Positions 36,296-45,671 of a stretch of 64,000 bases of DNA are shown here, piece by piece. The DNA lies in NCBI GenBank assembly GCA_902705825.1, contig CACSIL010000052.1, positions 216,348 to 280,347 on the forward strand, written 5' to 3'. The DNA comes from Halioglobus japonicus (GTDB lineage Bacteria > Pseudomonadota > Gammaproteobacteria > Pseudomonadales > Halieaceae). Every line of letters starts with the position of its first letter. Position 1 is the first letter of the stretch. The position numbers and the translations under genes were made by a program. The notes below the pieces were generated by a model. It saw nothing but the letters and a program-made list of their open reading frames with translations, was not told where the DNA came from and did not search any database.

Positions 36296-36816
36296 CCCGC
36301 CGGGTCAGGAGGGAAGTCCGCGAGAATCGCCTGCGCCGCTTCCTGACGGTACTGTGCAGCTTCCGCGGTATCCGCCTGATTTCGCAGGTTTGAATGGAAC
36401 GAGGCGCGCCACACTGACTGCAACATAATTGGATCGATCATGTTCACGTACAGCGTGCCTCCGGTAATCTGCTGCGTCGCCGGGTCGAACGTGGCCACCT
36501 CATCTTTCTCCGGTGGCAGGAATTTCCACGACAAAAAGATATCAGCCTCTGCATTCACAGTGACCATCTGAAACCCTCGACGCCGCAGTTCTGCACTCAA
36601 CGCCTGATTAATACGCGCGATCTGCTCGTCGGATGTCATCATGGTTGCCAGCGCATCTCTGGCGATAGGCTGAATCGCTATCTTGTGTATCTTGCTGAAG
36701 TCATAGCTGTGATTGTAGTCCGTTTTTACATGGTCATTGCCCGGCATCACGACACAGGCGCAAAGCAGCAGTGTGAGGCCTATTCCGACAATCACCCGAT
36801 AGCTGGAAAACAACAT
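36292..36816 (-). CDS. DUF4136-type lipoprotein
   Basis: 174 residues. The signal [13 protein letters not shown] is a lipoprotein lipobox with Cys near 20. The mature domain ([20 protein letters not shown]...[17 protein letters not shown]...ADIFLSWKF) is the DUF4136 pattern: a Tyr/Asp-Phe opening, then a helix and strands leading to '[11 protein letters not shown]' and a C-terminal helix. Function unknown; relatives are outer-membrane lipoproteins. It overlaps rhlE by 4 bp, an odd pairing of an envelope lipoprotein with an RNA helicase. Confidence 0.83.
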   Translation of the reverse strand: MLFSSYRVIVGIGLTLLLCACVVMPGNDHVKTDYNHSYDFSKIHKIAIQPIARDALATMMTSDEQIARINQALSAELRRRGFQMVTVNAEADIFLSWKFLPPEKDEVATFDPATQQITGGTLYVNMIDPIMLQSVWRASFHSNLRNQADTAEAAQYRQEAAQAILADFPPDPAG

Positions 36817-37007
36817 ACAATCTCCTGAGCCGGTCTCCCGGTCGTTTTATAATCTGGTTTCAAAATCGGCAGCGCGCGGCGCTGACAACCGGGGTCCGCG
36901 CGCCGCTAACGCCGCCGACACGATAAACTTCTGACATCCGCTTGGATCAATGCGCGATTAAACCTATATTGTTGTTGGATGCCAACCGCTGCAAGAGAAA
37001 TTTGCCA

Positions 37008-38435
37008 TTGAAAACACCTGTACATACCTCGTCTCTGCTTTTAACCCTGTGCGCAGTAGTACTGCTCTGTGGTTGCGAGGGCCCCGAGTTAATGCCCTGG
37101 CACACTGAAATACTGGAAAACGAGTACTCCAGTGATATGGCAAACGACATTACCAGCCTGACAGATTACTTACAGTTGGAAGAAGTATTGTTTGACGAGT
37201 TAGAGCAGAAAATCTACGCGCCTTCTGCCACCGGGCCCGCCGAGGCCCTTGAACGCTACAGCAAGGGCAGCCTCGCTGACCCCCAGCAGCGACATCCCAA
37301 CTGGAATCGCACATTCGAACTGGGCAACGACGCTCCCGAGGCCGGCGTGCTGCTGCTTCACGGTATGTCGGATTCACCCTACAGCCTGCGCGCATTGGGA
37401 GAGACGCTGCAGCGTCGCGGTTTCTCTGTGCTGGGCCTGCGTATGCCGGGGCACGGCACCCTGCCCTCAGGGCTTCTCGACTTGCAGTGGCAGGACATGG
37501 CCGCCGTAGTAGAACTGGGCATGATGCACCTGGCGCAGCAGGCACCGGGAAAACGCCTCTACATAATCGGCTATTCCACAGGTGCCGCGCTGGCGCTGGA
37601 TTACGTATTGAAGTATTCAAGCTCCGCAGAACCACAGGCCGGATTACCCCCGGTCACCCGACTGGTATTGATTTCTCCAGCCATTGGCGTCAGCCCGGCA
37701 GCAGCACTGGCAAAATGGAGTCGACGCCTTTCACAACTACCGGGGCTGGATCGACTTGCCTGGCTGGACATTGCGCCCGAGTTCGACCCCTACAAGTACA
37801 ATTCCTTTGCGACCAATGCGGGTGAGCAGGTCTATGAACTCACGCGGTCGGTGGCCAATCGATTGGCGAGTCGACCAGCGGACGCCCCGCCACTGCCACA
37901 GATGCTTATTCTGAAATCCACTGTCGATGCGACGGTCTCCAACAATGCCGTGGTCGATCGCCTGTTGTTGAAACTGCCGCCCGAACGCGACGAACTGGTG
38001 GTGTTTGACATCAATCGCGTCGCCTCCAATGCCAGTTTATTGATAAATGACCCCGGCCCGTTCACCACCAGAATGATAGACGATCAGCAGCTGCCATTTA
38101 CCCTGACGCTGGTAACGAACTCCAGCGCCAACAGTCGCGACGTCACGGCATACACCAAACTGCCCTATGCTGCGGGCCATTCGCACACTGAAAGCCTGGA
38201 ACAGGCATGGCCTGCCTCGGTGTTCTCACTCTCGCATGTCGCACTGCCCTTCCCACCCAATGATTCTCTTTATGGGAAGCAACAACCTAGCGGCGACAGG
38301 CAGATATTTCTGGGGCAGCAAGCCATGCAGGGGGAAAGGGGCGTACTTAAAATTCCCGGAGACTTCCTACTGCGGCTGCGCCACAACCCGTTCTACCAGT
38401 ATATGCAAACACGTGTATTGCAGTGGTTGCAGTGA
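37008..38435 (+). CDS. Alpha/beta-hydrolase lipoprotein (lysophospholipase-like)
   Basis: About 475 residues. There is no ATG or GTG near the front; the TTG at 37008 is chosen because AAGAGA lies 9 nt upstream and it gives MKTPVHTSSLLLTLCAVVLLCGC, a lipoprotein signal. The TTG at 36942 is a longer alternative. The hydrolase core has VLLLHGMSDSPYSLRAL (oxyanion), RMPGHGTLPSGL, nucleophile GYSTGA, a likely Asp in LKSTVDATVSN, and a His in the C-terminal third. It probably acts on acyl esters at the outer membrane. A second divergent lipoprotein (DUF4136) lies upstream. Confidence 0.82.
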   Translation: MKTPVHTSSLLLTLCAVVLLCGCEGPELMPWHTEILENEYSSDMANDITSLTDYLQLEEVLFDELEQKIYAPSATGPAEALERYSKGSLADPQQRHPNWNRTFELGNDAPEAGVLLLHGMSDSPYSLRALGETLQRRGFSVLGLRMPGHGTLPSGLLDLQWQDMAAVVELGMMHLAQQAPGKRLYIIGYSTGAALALDYVLKYSSSAEPQAGLPPVTRLVLISPAIGVSPAAALAKWSRRLSQLPGLDRLAWLDIAPEFDPYKYNSFATNAGEQVYELTRSVANRLASRPADAPPLPQMLILKSTVDATVSNNAVVDRLLLKLPPERDELVVFDINRVASNASLLINDPGPFTTRMIDDQQLPFTLTLVTNSSANSRDVTAYTKLPYAAGHSHTESLEQAWPASVFSLSHVALPFPPNDSLYGKQQPSGDRQIFLGQQAMQGERGVLKIPGDFLLRLRHNPFYQYMQTRVLQWLQ

Positions 38436-38484
38436 TTGCGATGCGGCGGTGGCGATACCCGCAGTAGCTTCCACCACCGGTGTG

Positions 38485-39258
38485 TCAGGTCTCTACAAAC
38501 GCACGCTCGATAACATAATGCGCGGCGTCACCGTGGCGCGACTCTTTAAACCCGCGGTTGTCCAACAGCGCACAAATATCCTTGAGCATACTGGGACTGC
38601 CGCAAATCATGAACCGATCATCCTCCACAGTGATCGGCGGCAAACCGATATCTGCGTTCAACTTCCCGCTCTGCAATAAATCGGTGAGACGTCCCGTATT
38701 TTCAAACGGCTCACGCGTCACCGTGGGGTAGTAAATCAGCTTGTCACGCACGGAGTCCCCGAGGTACTCGTGTTGCGGTAAATGCTCAGTGATGAGATCC
38801 CGATACGCCAATTCCTCTGTGTAACGACAGCCGTGTGTCAGTATGATTTTGTCGTAGTGTTCATAGATTTCAGGGTCGCGGATAATGCTGAGAAAAGGTG
38901 CCAGCCCGGTGCCGGTAGCGATAAGGTACAGGTGCTTGCCGGGCAGCAGATTATCCTGCACTAACGTGCCGGTGGACTTGCTGTTCACCAACAGGCCATC
39001 GCCGACCTGGATCTTCTGCAGTTGGGACGTGAGCGGACCGTCGGGCACCTTGATGCTGAAGAACTCCAGCTCGTCCTCATAATTTGCGCTGGCCAGACTG
39101 TAGGCGCGCATCAACGGTTTGCCCTCCAGCTCCAGACCAATCATGGTGAAATGCCCGTTCTTGAAACGGAAACCGGCATTGCGCGTGGTCTTGAAACTGA
39201 ACAGGCGGTCGGTCCAGTGATGAACCGATGTCACTTCTTCGCGCAGTATATGTGCCAT
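38485..39258 (-). CDS. fpr: Ferredoxin-NADP+ reductase
   Basis: 257 residues, the length of bacterial Fpr. The FAD motif RAYSLAS is at 51-57, the NADP-binding IATGTGLAPFLSII near 113, MICGSPSM near 225, and the C-terminus ends AFVET, the short tail of the Azotobacter/Pseudomonas subclass. It transfers electrons between NADPH and ferredoxin/flavodoxin, notably in oxidative-stress repair. It is divergent from a LysR regulator whose promoter region carries repeated half-sites, the same arrangement as fpr-finR in pseudomonads. Confidence 0.93.
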   Translation of the reverse strand: MAHILREEVTSVHHWTDRLFSFKTTRNAGFRFKNGHFTMIGLELEGKPLMRAYSLASANYEDELEFFSIKVPDGPLTSQLQKIQVGDGLLVNSKSTGTLVQDNLLPGKHLYLIATGTGLAPFLSIIRDPEIYEHYDKIILTHGCRYTEELAYRDLITEHLPQHEYLGDSVRDKLIYYPTVTREPFENTGRLTDLLQSGKLNADIGLPPITVEDDRFMICGSPSMLKDICALLDNRGFKESRHGDAAHYVIERAFVET

Positions 39259-39302
39259 GGTGTACTCCTCTTACTTGATTCTGATGGTGAGATAGTAAGA
39301 TG

Positions 39303-39357
39303 TATCCACTAATTGATAAAACGGATATATTAGGTTAGTTAAATCGGTATATCCGAT
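39303..39357. promoter_or_regulatory. LysR-type operator region between fpr and the regulator gene
   Basis: The 112-bp divergent gap contains TATCC (39303-39307), GGATA (39323-39327) and ATCGG-tatat-CCGAT (39343-39357). CGGATATA (39322-39329) and TATATCCG (39348-39355) also form an 8-bp inverted pair. Half-sites about 20 bp apart fit a LysR tetramer binding two turns apart. GGAG lies 8 nt before the regulator ATG. Confidence 0.5.
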
Positions 39358-39370
39358 ATAGGAGAGTGCC

Positions 39371-40258
39371 ATGCGCTACAGCCTGCGCCAACTTGAAGTC
39401 TTTCTCGCCACCGCGCGCTTTGAAAATGTGACTCGCGCGGCCGCTGCGCTGGCGATGTCTCAGTCCGCAGCCAGTGGATCTCTGCGGGAGCTAGAGAGCC
39501 AGTTCGAGGTGAAACTGTTCGATCGCGTGGGCAAGCGGCTGCGCCTGAGTGAATTGGGACAGCAACTGCGCCCGCAAGCTGAAAACTTGCTGGAACAAGC
39601 CAGAGCACTGGAGCATGCGTTGGTCGGGGAGGATGTCATCGGGCGGTTGCAGGTGGGCGCGACGCTGACCATCGGCAACTATATTGCGGTAAATATGATA
39701 GCTGACTTTCGAAAGCGGCATCCGCAGGCCGACATCGCGCTGCACGTCGCCAATACCGAGACGATTGCCGCGCAGGTGGCCAGTTTTGAGCTGGATATGG
39801 GTCTTATCGAAGGTGAGTTGCAACACGCCGACCTCGACAGCCTGCACTGGAGGGGGGATGAGCTTGTCGTGTTCGCCGCACCAGACCACCCCCTCGCACA
39901 GGCCAGCGCGCTGTCAGATAACGACCTGATGACACTGCCCTGGATAGTCCGCGAACACGGCTCTGGCACCCGCCAGGCTTTTGAGCGGGCCATGCACGGT
40001 ATTCTGACAGACCTGAATATCTCAATGGAATTGCAGCATACCGAGGCTATCAAACGCGCCGTAGAGGCCGGGCTGGGCGTGGGCTGTCTGTCACGCGTGT
40101 GTCTGGTGGATGCTTTCAGCCGAGGATCACTGGTGCCTCTGGCAGTTCCTGAGCGCGACTTTCGCCGCGAGTGGTTTCTCATCACACACCGCGAAAAGTT
40201 TCACAGTGCTGGCCTCCGGGAGTGGATAACACTGTGCCGTGAACGATGGTCTGCGTAG
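39371..40258 (+). CDS. LysR-family transcriptional regulator (FinR-like)
   Basis: 295 residues. The N-terminal winged helix MRYSLRQLEVFLATARFENVTRAAAALAMSQSAASGSLRELE is canonical LysR, followed by a linker helix and a two-lobed inducer domain (LQVGATLTIGNYIAVNMIADF, LDMGLIEGELQHADL, GVGCLSRVCLVDAF). It is divergent from fpr, so by analogy with FinR it probably activates fpr in response to redox stress; the CysB-like effector pocket is not resolved. A weak hairpin follows the gene. Confidence 0.9.
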   Translation: MRYSLRQLEVFLATARFENVTRAAAALAMSQSAASGSLRELESQFEVKLFDRVGKRLRLSELGQQLRPQAENLLEQARALEHALVGEDVIGRLQVGATLTIGNYIAVNMIADFRKRHPQADIALHVANTETIAAQVASFELDMGLIEGELQHADLDSLHWRGDELVVFAAPDHPLAQASALSDNDLMTLPWIVREHGSGTRQAFERAMHGILTDLNISMELQHTEAIKRAVEAGLGVGCLSRVCLVDAFSRGSLVPLAVPERDFRREWFLITHREKFHSAGLREWITLCRERWSA

Positions 40259-40268
40259 CCCCCTCTCC

Positions 40269-40291
40269 AGCACCGGGGATTCCAGTGCTTT
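40269..40291 (+). terminator. Possible weak terminator after the LysR gene
   Basis: A short AGCAC / GTGCT stem (40269-40273, 40285-40289) ends in TTTTGC, 10 bp after the LysR stop. The stem is only 5 bp, so support is limited. Confidence 0.3.
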
Positions 40292-40392
40292 TGCTCAAAT
40301 TGGGCAGAGCCTGCCTTATGCTGTCGACTTGGTTCTCAAGAAGAGTGTAGACTCCCGCCTAACGTTGCACAGCCAGCCCAAAGGACAACACT

Positions 40393-41184
40393 ATGAATGA
40401 AGCCACCAACACCATCGTGATGAATATGGACGATTCCAACAGCATGATTCCGCAACCGGAAAGTGCCGAGGAGATTCGCCAGGACCGGAAAAACAAACTC
40501 GCCGCAGCACTGCGCCTGTTTGGCAAGTTCGGGTTTGATGAAGGTGTGGCAGGCCATATTACCGTGCGCGACCCTGAGCGACTGGACCATTTCTGGGTTA
40601 ATCCCATGGGGCGCTCCTTCAAGCAGATGACCGTTTCTGATCTGCTGCTGGTGAGCCACACGGGTGAAGTGATAGAGGGCCAGGGATTACTGAACGGCGC
40701 AGCCTTCACCATTCACTCGCAAATACATATGGCCAACCCCAAAGTGACAGCGGCGGCGCATTCCCACTCGGTGTACGGCAAATCGTTTTCCTCGCTGGGC
40801 AAGCTGCTTGATCCCTTGACGCAGGACGCCTGCGCTTTTTACGAGGACCATGTGCTGTTTGATGACTTCACCGGCGTGGTGCTGGACAACAGCGAAGGCA
40901 AGGCGATTGCCGCAGCGCTGGGCGATTGCAAAGCGGCTATTTTGCAGAACCACGGGCTGTTGACTGTGGGTGAAACAATTGAAGCTGCCGCCTGGTGGTT
41001 TATTACAATGGAGCGCAGTTGTCAGGCGCAGTTGATGGCGGAGGCTGCGGGAACACCGAAGCTGATTCGCCCGGAGATTGCACTAATGACGCGAGAGACC
41101 GTGGGCAACCCGCTGGCGGGCTGGTTCAGCTTTCAACCACTGTACGATGTGATTACTGCCGAACAGCCCGAGCTATTGGGCTGA
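40393..41184 (+). CDS. Class II aldolase/adducin-family protein lacking the acid/base Glu
   Basis: 263 residues of the class II aldolase/adducin fold. The metal-binding HSH motif is AAHSHSVYG (123-125) with the third ligand His187 in LQNHGLLTVG. The position of the catalytic Glu of fuculose-type aldolases (in SSEW) reads NGAAFTIHSQIH, so the acid/base is missing and a lyase reaction is uncertain. Adducin-like relatives with this change are often annotated as unspecific aldolases. A 30-residue N-terminal extension precedes the domain. It stands alone and converges with ybiT 4 bp away. Substrate unknown. Confidence 0.82.
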   Translation: MNEATNTIVMNMDDSNSMIPQPESAEEIRQDRKNKLAAALRLFGKFGFDEGVAGHITVRDPERLDHFWVNPMGRSFKQMTVSDLLLVSHTGEVIEGQGLLNGAAFTIHSQIHMANPKVTAAAHSHSVYGKSFSSLGKLLDPLTQDACAFYEDHVLFDDFTGVVLDNSEGKAIAAALGDCKAAILQNHGLLTVGETIEAAAWWFITMERSCQAQLMAEAAGTPKLIRPEIALMTRETVGNPLAGWFSFQPLYDVITAEQPELLG

Positions 41185-41188
41185 TCCG

Positions 41189-42802
41189 TCAGGACGCGCT
41201 GGCCAGACGCTCGGCTGCTTGCTGGGTGGACAGGTATTCCTCATAGGTACCCTGGAAATCCACCAGCGCGCCATCCTTGATATCTATAATCCGTGTCGCC
41301 AGCGACGATACGAATTCGCGGTCATGGCTGACAAATATTAGCGTACCGTCATAGTGTTCCAACGCCAGGTTCAGCGCCTCGATACACTCCATATCGAGGT
41401 GGTTGGTCGGCTCATCCAGCAGCAGCACATTGGCATCCATCATCATCATTCTGCCGAACAACAGGCGATTCTTTTCTCCACCGGAGCAGACTTTCACCTT
41501 CTTCTTGAAATCGTCCGATGAGAACAGCAGGCGGCCCAGCGTAGCGCGGACAATCTGGTCATCATGGCTGGGTTTACGCCACTGGCTCATCCAGTCAAAG
41601 AGGTTCAGGTCGCAGTCGAAGTCCTTTGTGCTGTCCTGCGGGCAATAGCCCTGCGTAGCGTTCTCCGCCCACTTCACGCTGCCGCTGTTGGGTGAAATCT
41701 CACCCATCAGACAACGTAAAAAGGTACTCTTACCCGCACCGTTGTCGCCGATAACCGCAAGCCGGGCGCCGGCCTCCAAAATGATACTGCCGTTCTCAAA
41801 CAGCGAACCCTCATCAAAACCGTGACCCAGCTTGTCCAGCACCAGAGCCTGGCGGTGCAGTTTCTTCTCCTGCTGAAAGCGAATGTACGGGCTGACACGA
41901 CTGGACGGCTTGATGTCGTCCAGCTTGATTTTTTCAATGCGCTTGGCACGTGAGGTCGCCTGTTTGGCTTTTGAGGCATTTGCCGAGAAGCGGCTGACAA
42001 ACTGTTGCAGTTCGGCTATCTCTGCACTCTTTTTGGCATTCTGCGACTGCAGCCGTTCACGCGCAGCAGTCGACGCAGTCATAAAGTCATCGTAATTGCC
42101 CGGGTAGACGCGCAGTTCTCCGTAATCAATATCGGCCATATGGGTGCAGACCGCATTCAGAAAGTGACGGTCGTGCGAGATGATAATCATCGTGCACTTG
42201 CGCTCGTTCAGCATAGCTTCCAGCCAGCGGATGGTGTCGATATCGAGGTTGTTGGTAGGCTCATCCAACAGCAGAATATCCGGATCAGAGAACAACGCCT
42301 GCGCCAACAACACCCGCAGTTTCCAACCGGGCGCGACCTCACTCATCAAGCCGTAGTGCAACTCCTGCGCAATACCGGCGCCCATCAATATCTCTCCGGC
42401 GCTGCTCTCGGCACTGTAGCCGTCCATTTCTGCAAACTGTACTTCCAGGTCAGCGACTCTCATGCCATCGTCTTCAGACATCTCGGGCTGCGCGTAGATG
42501 CGATCACGCTCCTGCTTCACCGCCCACAGTTCCTCGTGGCCCATCATCACGGTATCTATAACGGTGCACTTCTCGTAGGCGAACTGATCCTGATTCAGTT
42601 TTCCAAGGCGCTCGTTAGGTGTAATGGACACATTGCCCGCGGTGGGTGTCAGGCTGCCATCCAGAATCTTCATGAAGGTCGACTTGCCACACCCGTTGGC
42701 GCCGATCAGACCGTAACGATTGCCATCTCCAAACTTGACCGAGATGTTTTCAAACAGGGGCTTGGCAGCGAACTGCATGGTGATATTGGCGGTAGAGATC
42801 AA
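41189..42802 (-). CDS. ybiT: ABC-F protein YbiT
   Basis: 537 residues, two ATPase domains joined by a basic P-site-interaction linker. N-terminal [18 protein letters not shown] and [18 protein letters not shown] match E. coli YbiT; the first Walker B is [14 protein letters not shown], the linker holds [19 protein letters not shown], the second Walker A is [10 protein letters not shown] and signature [12 protein letters not shown] proteins bind the ribosomal E site and act on translation, not transport; no membrane partner is present. Start at ATG 42802 with LFENI in frame. A 15-bp exact repeat of its early coding region lies 100 bp upstream. Confidence 0.94.
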   Translation of the reverse strand: MISTANITMQFAAKPLFENISVKFGDGNRYGLIGANGCGKSTFMKILDGSLTPTAGNVSITPNERLGKLNQDQFAYEKCTVIDTVMMGHEELWAVKQERDRIYAQPEMSEDDGMRVADLEVQFAEMDGYSAESSAGEILMGAGIAQELHYGLMSEVAPGWKLRVLLAQALFSDPDILLLDEPTNNLDIDTIRWLEAMLNERKCTMIIISHDRHFLNAVCTHMADIDYGELRVYPGNYDDFMTASTAARERLQSQNAKKSAEIAELQQFVSRFSANASKAKQATSRAKRIEKIKLDDIKPSSRVSPYIRFQQEKKLHRQALVLDKLGHGFDEGSLFENGSIILEAGARLAVIGDNGAGKSTFLRCLMGEISPNSGSVKWAENATQGYCPQDSTKDFDCDLNLFDWMSQWRKPSHDDQIVRATLGRLLFSSDDFKKKVKVCSGGEKNRLLFGRMMMMDANVLLLDEPTNHLDMECIEALNLALEHYDGTLIFVSHDREFVSSLATRIIDIKDGALVDFQGTYEEYLSTQQAAERLASAS

Positions 42803-42865
42803 CGGGCTATTCCTGACACAGAAGTGTAGTTGGGGCGTACGTACGAGGGGGTTTTCAAACAGGGG
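42746..42865. repeat. 15-bp exact direct repeat at the start of ybiT
   Basis: GTTTTCAAACAGGGG occurs at 42746-42760 (inside the first codons of ybiT, encoding PLFEN on the minus strand) and again at 42851-42865 in the upstream gap. The second copy may be a relic of a local duplication or coincidence. Confidence 0.55.
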
Positions 42866-42930
42866 GCGTATTCTAGAGACTTTGTGGCCCGAAATCGACC
42901 CCTGGTCAGTGGTAATAATTCAACTCTCAG

Positions 42931-44322
42931 TCAGAGCTTGCGAACCTTGAATTTTCGGCCCTTGATCTTGCCATTGAGCAGACGCCCCAGCGCCTTGTCT
43001 GCCACTTCGCGTGCCACAGCGACGTAGGCGGCAAAATCCGTCACGGTAATCTTGCCAACGGCTTTGCCATCGATGCCGGCTTCGCCGGTGAGTGCACCGA
43101 GAATATCCCCTGCCCGCACTTTCTCTTTGCGACCGCCTGCTATCACGAGCGTCTCAAATGGCGGGGGCGGCAGGCCTTTTGAACTTTGCGGCAGCTGCTC
43201 TATCGCCTCGAAATCCAGTTCCCGCTGTTGATACTCGCCTATATCGCGCAACCTGTGCCGCTCGGAGTCGGCGAACAGGCTGATTGCCACGCCTTCATTA
43301 CCCGCACGCCCTGTACGCCCGATACGGTGCACATACACATCGGCATTGCGTGGCAACTCGAAGTTCACTACCGCAGGCAGGTCGTCGATATCCAGGCCTC
43401 GCGCCGCCACATCGGTCGCCACCAGAATGGTAGAGCTCTGGTGTTTGAACTGAATAAGGACCTGATCGCGGTCGCGCTGCTCCATATCGCCATGCAGCGC
43501 CACGGCTTCAATACCGGACTGCCTGAGATGTTCACACACCTCACGAACCAGTTGTTTGGTGTTGCAGAAAACGACGGCGGCGGGGGGCTGAAAGTGAGCC
43601 AGCAACCTGGTCAGCGAATCTAGCCGCTCACTTTTCTGACAGACGTAAAAATGCTGAGAAATGTGTTGTTCGCTGTGCTGTGAATCCACACTGACACGCT
43701 GCGGAGAACGCATAAAGCGCTTACTCAGGCTCTGGATGTTGTCGGGATAGGTCGCTGAAAACAATAGGGTTTGCCGCTGTTCCGGGGTTTTGGCAACAAT
43801 CGCCTCGATGGCGTCAATAAAGCCCATCTCCAGCATACGATCGGCCTCATCCAACACCAGCGTGTTGATATGCTGCAACGACAGCGTTTCCTTACGCAAA
43901 TGATCCAGAATGCGCCCGGGCGTGCCCACCACCACATGCGCGCCGTGTTCCAGCGAGCCAATCTGGGGACCGATTGATTGCCCACCGCACAGCGTGACCA
44001 CCTTGACGTTGTTCTGATACCGCGCCAGACGCCTGATTTCACTGGCTACCTGAGTGGCCAGCTCGCGGGTGGGACACAGCACCAGTGCCTGGGCGGAAAA
44101 AAACTGTGGTTTCAAGCGGTTAAGCAATGGCAGCGCAAATGCTGCCGTCTTTCCGCTGCCGGTTTTCGCCTGCGCAATCAGATCATTACCGGCCAGTGCC
44201 AGCGGCAGTGCAGCTGCCTGCACGGCTGTCATTTCGAGGTAGCCCAGGCTTTTCAGATTGCTGAGCTGGGGGGCTGGCAAAGCCAGGATTGAAAATGATT
44301 GCTCGCTCACGGTAAAGGCCAT
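42931..44322 (-). CDS. dbpA: ATP-dependent RNA helicase DbpA
   Basis: 463 residues. DEAD-box core with AKTGSGKT, PTRELATQVASEI, TPGRILDHL, DEAD and SAT motifs, ARGLDI and [10 protein letters not shown], followed by the DbpA RNA-binding domain (FETLVIAGGRKEKVRAGDILGALTGEAGIDGKAVGKITVTDF). This C-terminal domain binds hairpin 92 of 23S rRNA, so the enzyme acts in large-subunit assembly. N-terminal FSILALPAPQLSNLKSLGY replaces the usual Q-motif start, as in DbpA. It is a single gene. Confidence 0.94.
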   Translation of the reverse strand: MAFTVSEQSFSILALPAPQLSNLKSLGYLEMTAVQAAALPLALAGNDLIAQAKTGSGKTAAFALPLLNRLKPQFFSAQALVLCPTRELATQVASEIRRLARYQNNVKVVTLCGGQSIGPQIGSLEHGAHVVVGTPGRILDHLRKETLSLQHINTLVLDEADRMLEMGFIDAIEAIVAKTPEQRQTLLFSATYPDNIQSLSKRFMRSPQRVSVDSQHSEQHISQHFYVCQKSERLDSLTRLLAHFQPPAAVVFCNTKQLVREVCEHLRQSGIEAVALHGDMEQRDRDQVLIQFKHQSSTILVATDVAARGLDIDDLPAVVNFELPRNADVYVHRIGRTGRAGNEGVAISLFADSERHRLRDIGEYQQRELDFEAIEQLPQSSKGLPPPPFETLVIAGGRKEKVRAGDILGALTGEAGIDGKAVGKITVTDFAAYVAVAREVADKALGRLLNGKIKGRKFKVRKL

Positions 44323-44368
44323 CGGGGGGAATCAGGGGGGCGGCAGTGTAACAGAACTGGCGCCGACG

Positions 44369-45634
44369 TCACTGCGTTGAGGCAGCCTGCGCGCGCAGCA
44401 GTGCGATCTGATTATTGAGCCAGGACGTCAGCCAGAAGTTGTCACTGTCGTTCAGTAAACCCTCATGGGCTGCGATTCCTGCAACCAGCGCACCCGGAAC
44501 CTGCCGATGCTCGGGTAGCACGATGTCCAGCAGGTGAAGCGCCTCGACATACGCGTTATTGGCCAATTTCTCCTGCGCGCGCGCGACAATCGCCGCAGGC
44601 CCTCCGGCGAGGTCGATCAGATCAGCGTTAATAATACTGCGCGGCTGTGCATACAGCTCGGTGGTGGATTCATGCTTGAACCAGCCTGCGTAACTTTCCC
44701 AGATGGCGCGAACGCTCCAGGACACCTTGCCGTAGCCCTCCCCCACTTCCAACTCGGCAGGCAGCTGAATCTCGGCCATCAATGTGGTTAGATCCACTCC
44801 CGCATTCATGCCTTTTACAGTCTCGTCGTGCACATAGAGTATGGCGTCACGCAGAACCTGCAACTCAGTGGCAATAAGCTCCTTACCCACTACCGGCTGG
44901 TGGTGGCCATATAAAATGATTTCAGCGCCCAAATCCATTACCACCTGCACGGCTGCGGCAACCGTCAACGCATCGCGGTAGCGGTCACCGCGAATGGTCA
45001 CCAGATTGGGAAAATGCCCAAACGGGCACCCGAATAAATTTCCTGTCAGGCAGATTTTGTGTTGCGGCAACCACACGATCAGCGAGTCATTGGTCTCAGC
45101 ACCTGGCACCGCTATCAGTTCGACTTCAAGACCACCCAGCTCGAATGCATAGCGATCTGCCACCAGGATATCGGGGGAAGGCACATCCTGTGCAGGAAAC
45201 TCCGTGAGTCCCTGTTCAGCGTAATGCTCGAACGCGCTGGCAAATTTCTCGGTAAATGCAAAAGCGGAGCGACTGCCCCTGAAAGTCGCCAAACGTGTAT
45301 CGTAGGACTGGTGTTCGGGGTTGCCTGCCTGCGCAATGACACAGAGCTGTGGATTGTGTTCGCGGAAATAGGCCACCCCGCCCAAGTGATCCACGTGGCC
45401 CTGAGTCAGTATCAGATAGCGCAGCGGCTCGGGTGAAAACGTATCAAAATTCTGTTTGATGACCGGCGCTTCTATGCCCATGCCTGCATTGATCTGAATA
45501 TTACCTGCAGGGGTCTCTATCAGGTAGCTGTTGGAGAACGCCTCAGACAAGACGATGAAATCATTGATGCGCTGACCGCCGAATCTGGCCGGATTGGGTT
45601 CAACCGGGCGCGACTTGTAAATCGGGATTCTCAT
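44369..45634 (-). CDS. MBL-fold hydrolase, alkyl-sulfatase-like
   Basis: 421 residues from the ATG at 45634, chosen because GGAG lies 5 nt upstream; the open frame continues to 46012 into the sulfotransferase gene but that part is a shadow. The MBL signature is TQGHVDHLGG (77-86): the first His of HxHxDH is Gln78. Other metal-site segments include VPGAETNDSLIVWLP and LYGHHQPVVG. C-terminal residues about 290-400 resemble the helical dimerisation/SCP-like part of alkyl sulfatases. It follows a PAPS-type sulfotransferase by 37 bp, suggesting linked sulfation chemistry (inference). Esterase or lactonase activity is equally possible. Confidence 0.83.
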   Translation of the reverse strand: MRIPIYKSRPVEPNPARFGGQRINDFIVLSEAFSNSYLIETPAGNIQINAGMGIEAPVIKQNFDTFSPEPLRYLILTQGHVDHLGGVAYFREHNPQLCVIAQAGNPEHQSYDTRLATFRGSRSAFAFTEKFASAFEHYAEQGLTEFPAQDVPSPDILVADRYAFELGGLEVELIAVPGAETNDSLIVWLPQHKICLTGNLFGCPFGHFPNLVTIRGDRYRDALTVAAAVQVVMDLGAEIILYGHHQPVVGKELIATELQVLRDAILYVHDETVKGMNAGVDLTTLMAEIQLPAELEVGEGYGKVSWSVRAIWESYAGWFKHESTTELYAQPRSIINADLIDLAGGPAAIVARAQEKLANNAYVEALHLLDIVLPEHRQVPGALVAGIAAHEGLLNDSDNFWLTSWLNNQIALLRAQAASTQ

Positions 45635-45671
45635 TGACTCTCCGCTCACAGGTGACTGGATGGGACTAAGA

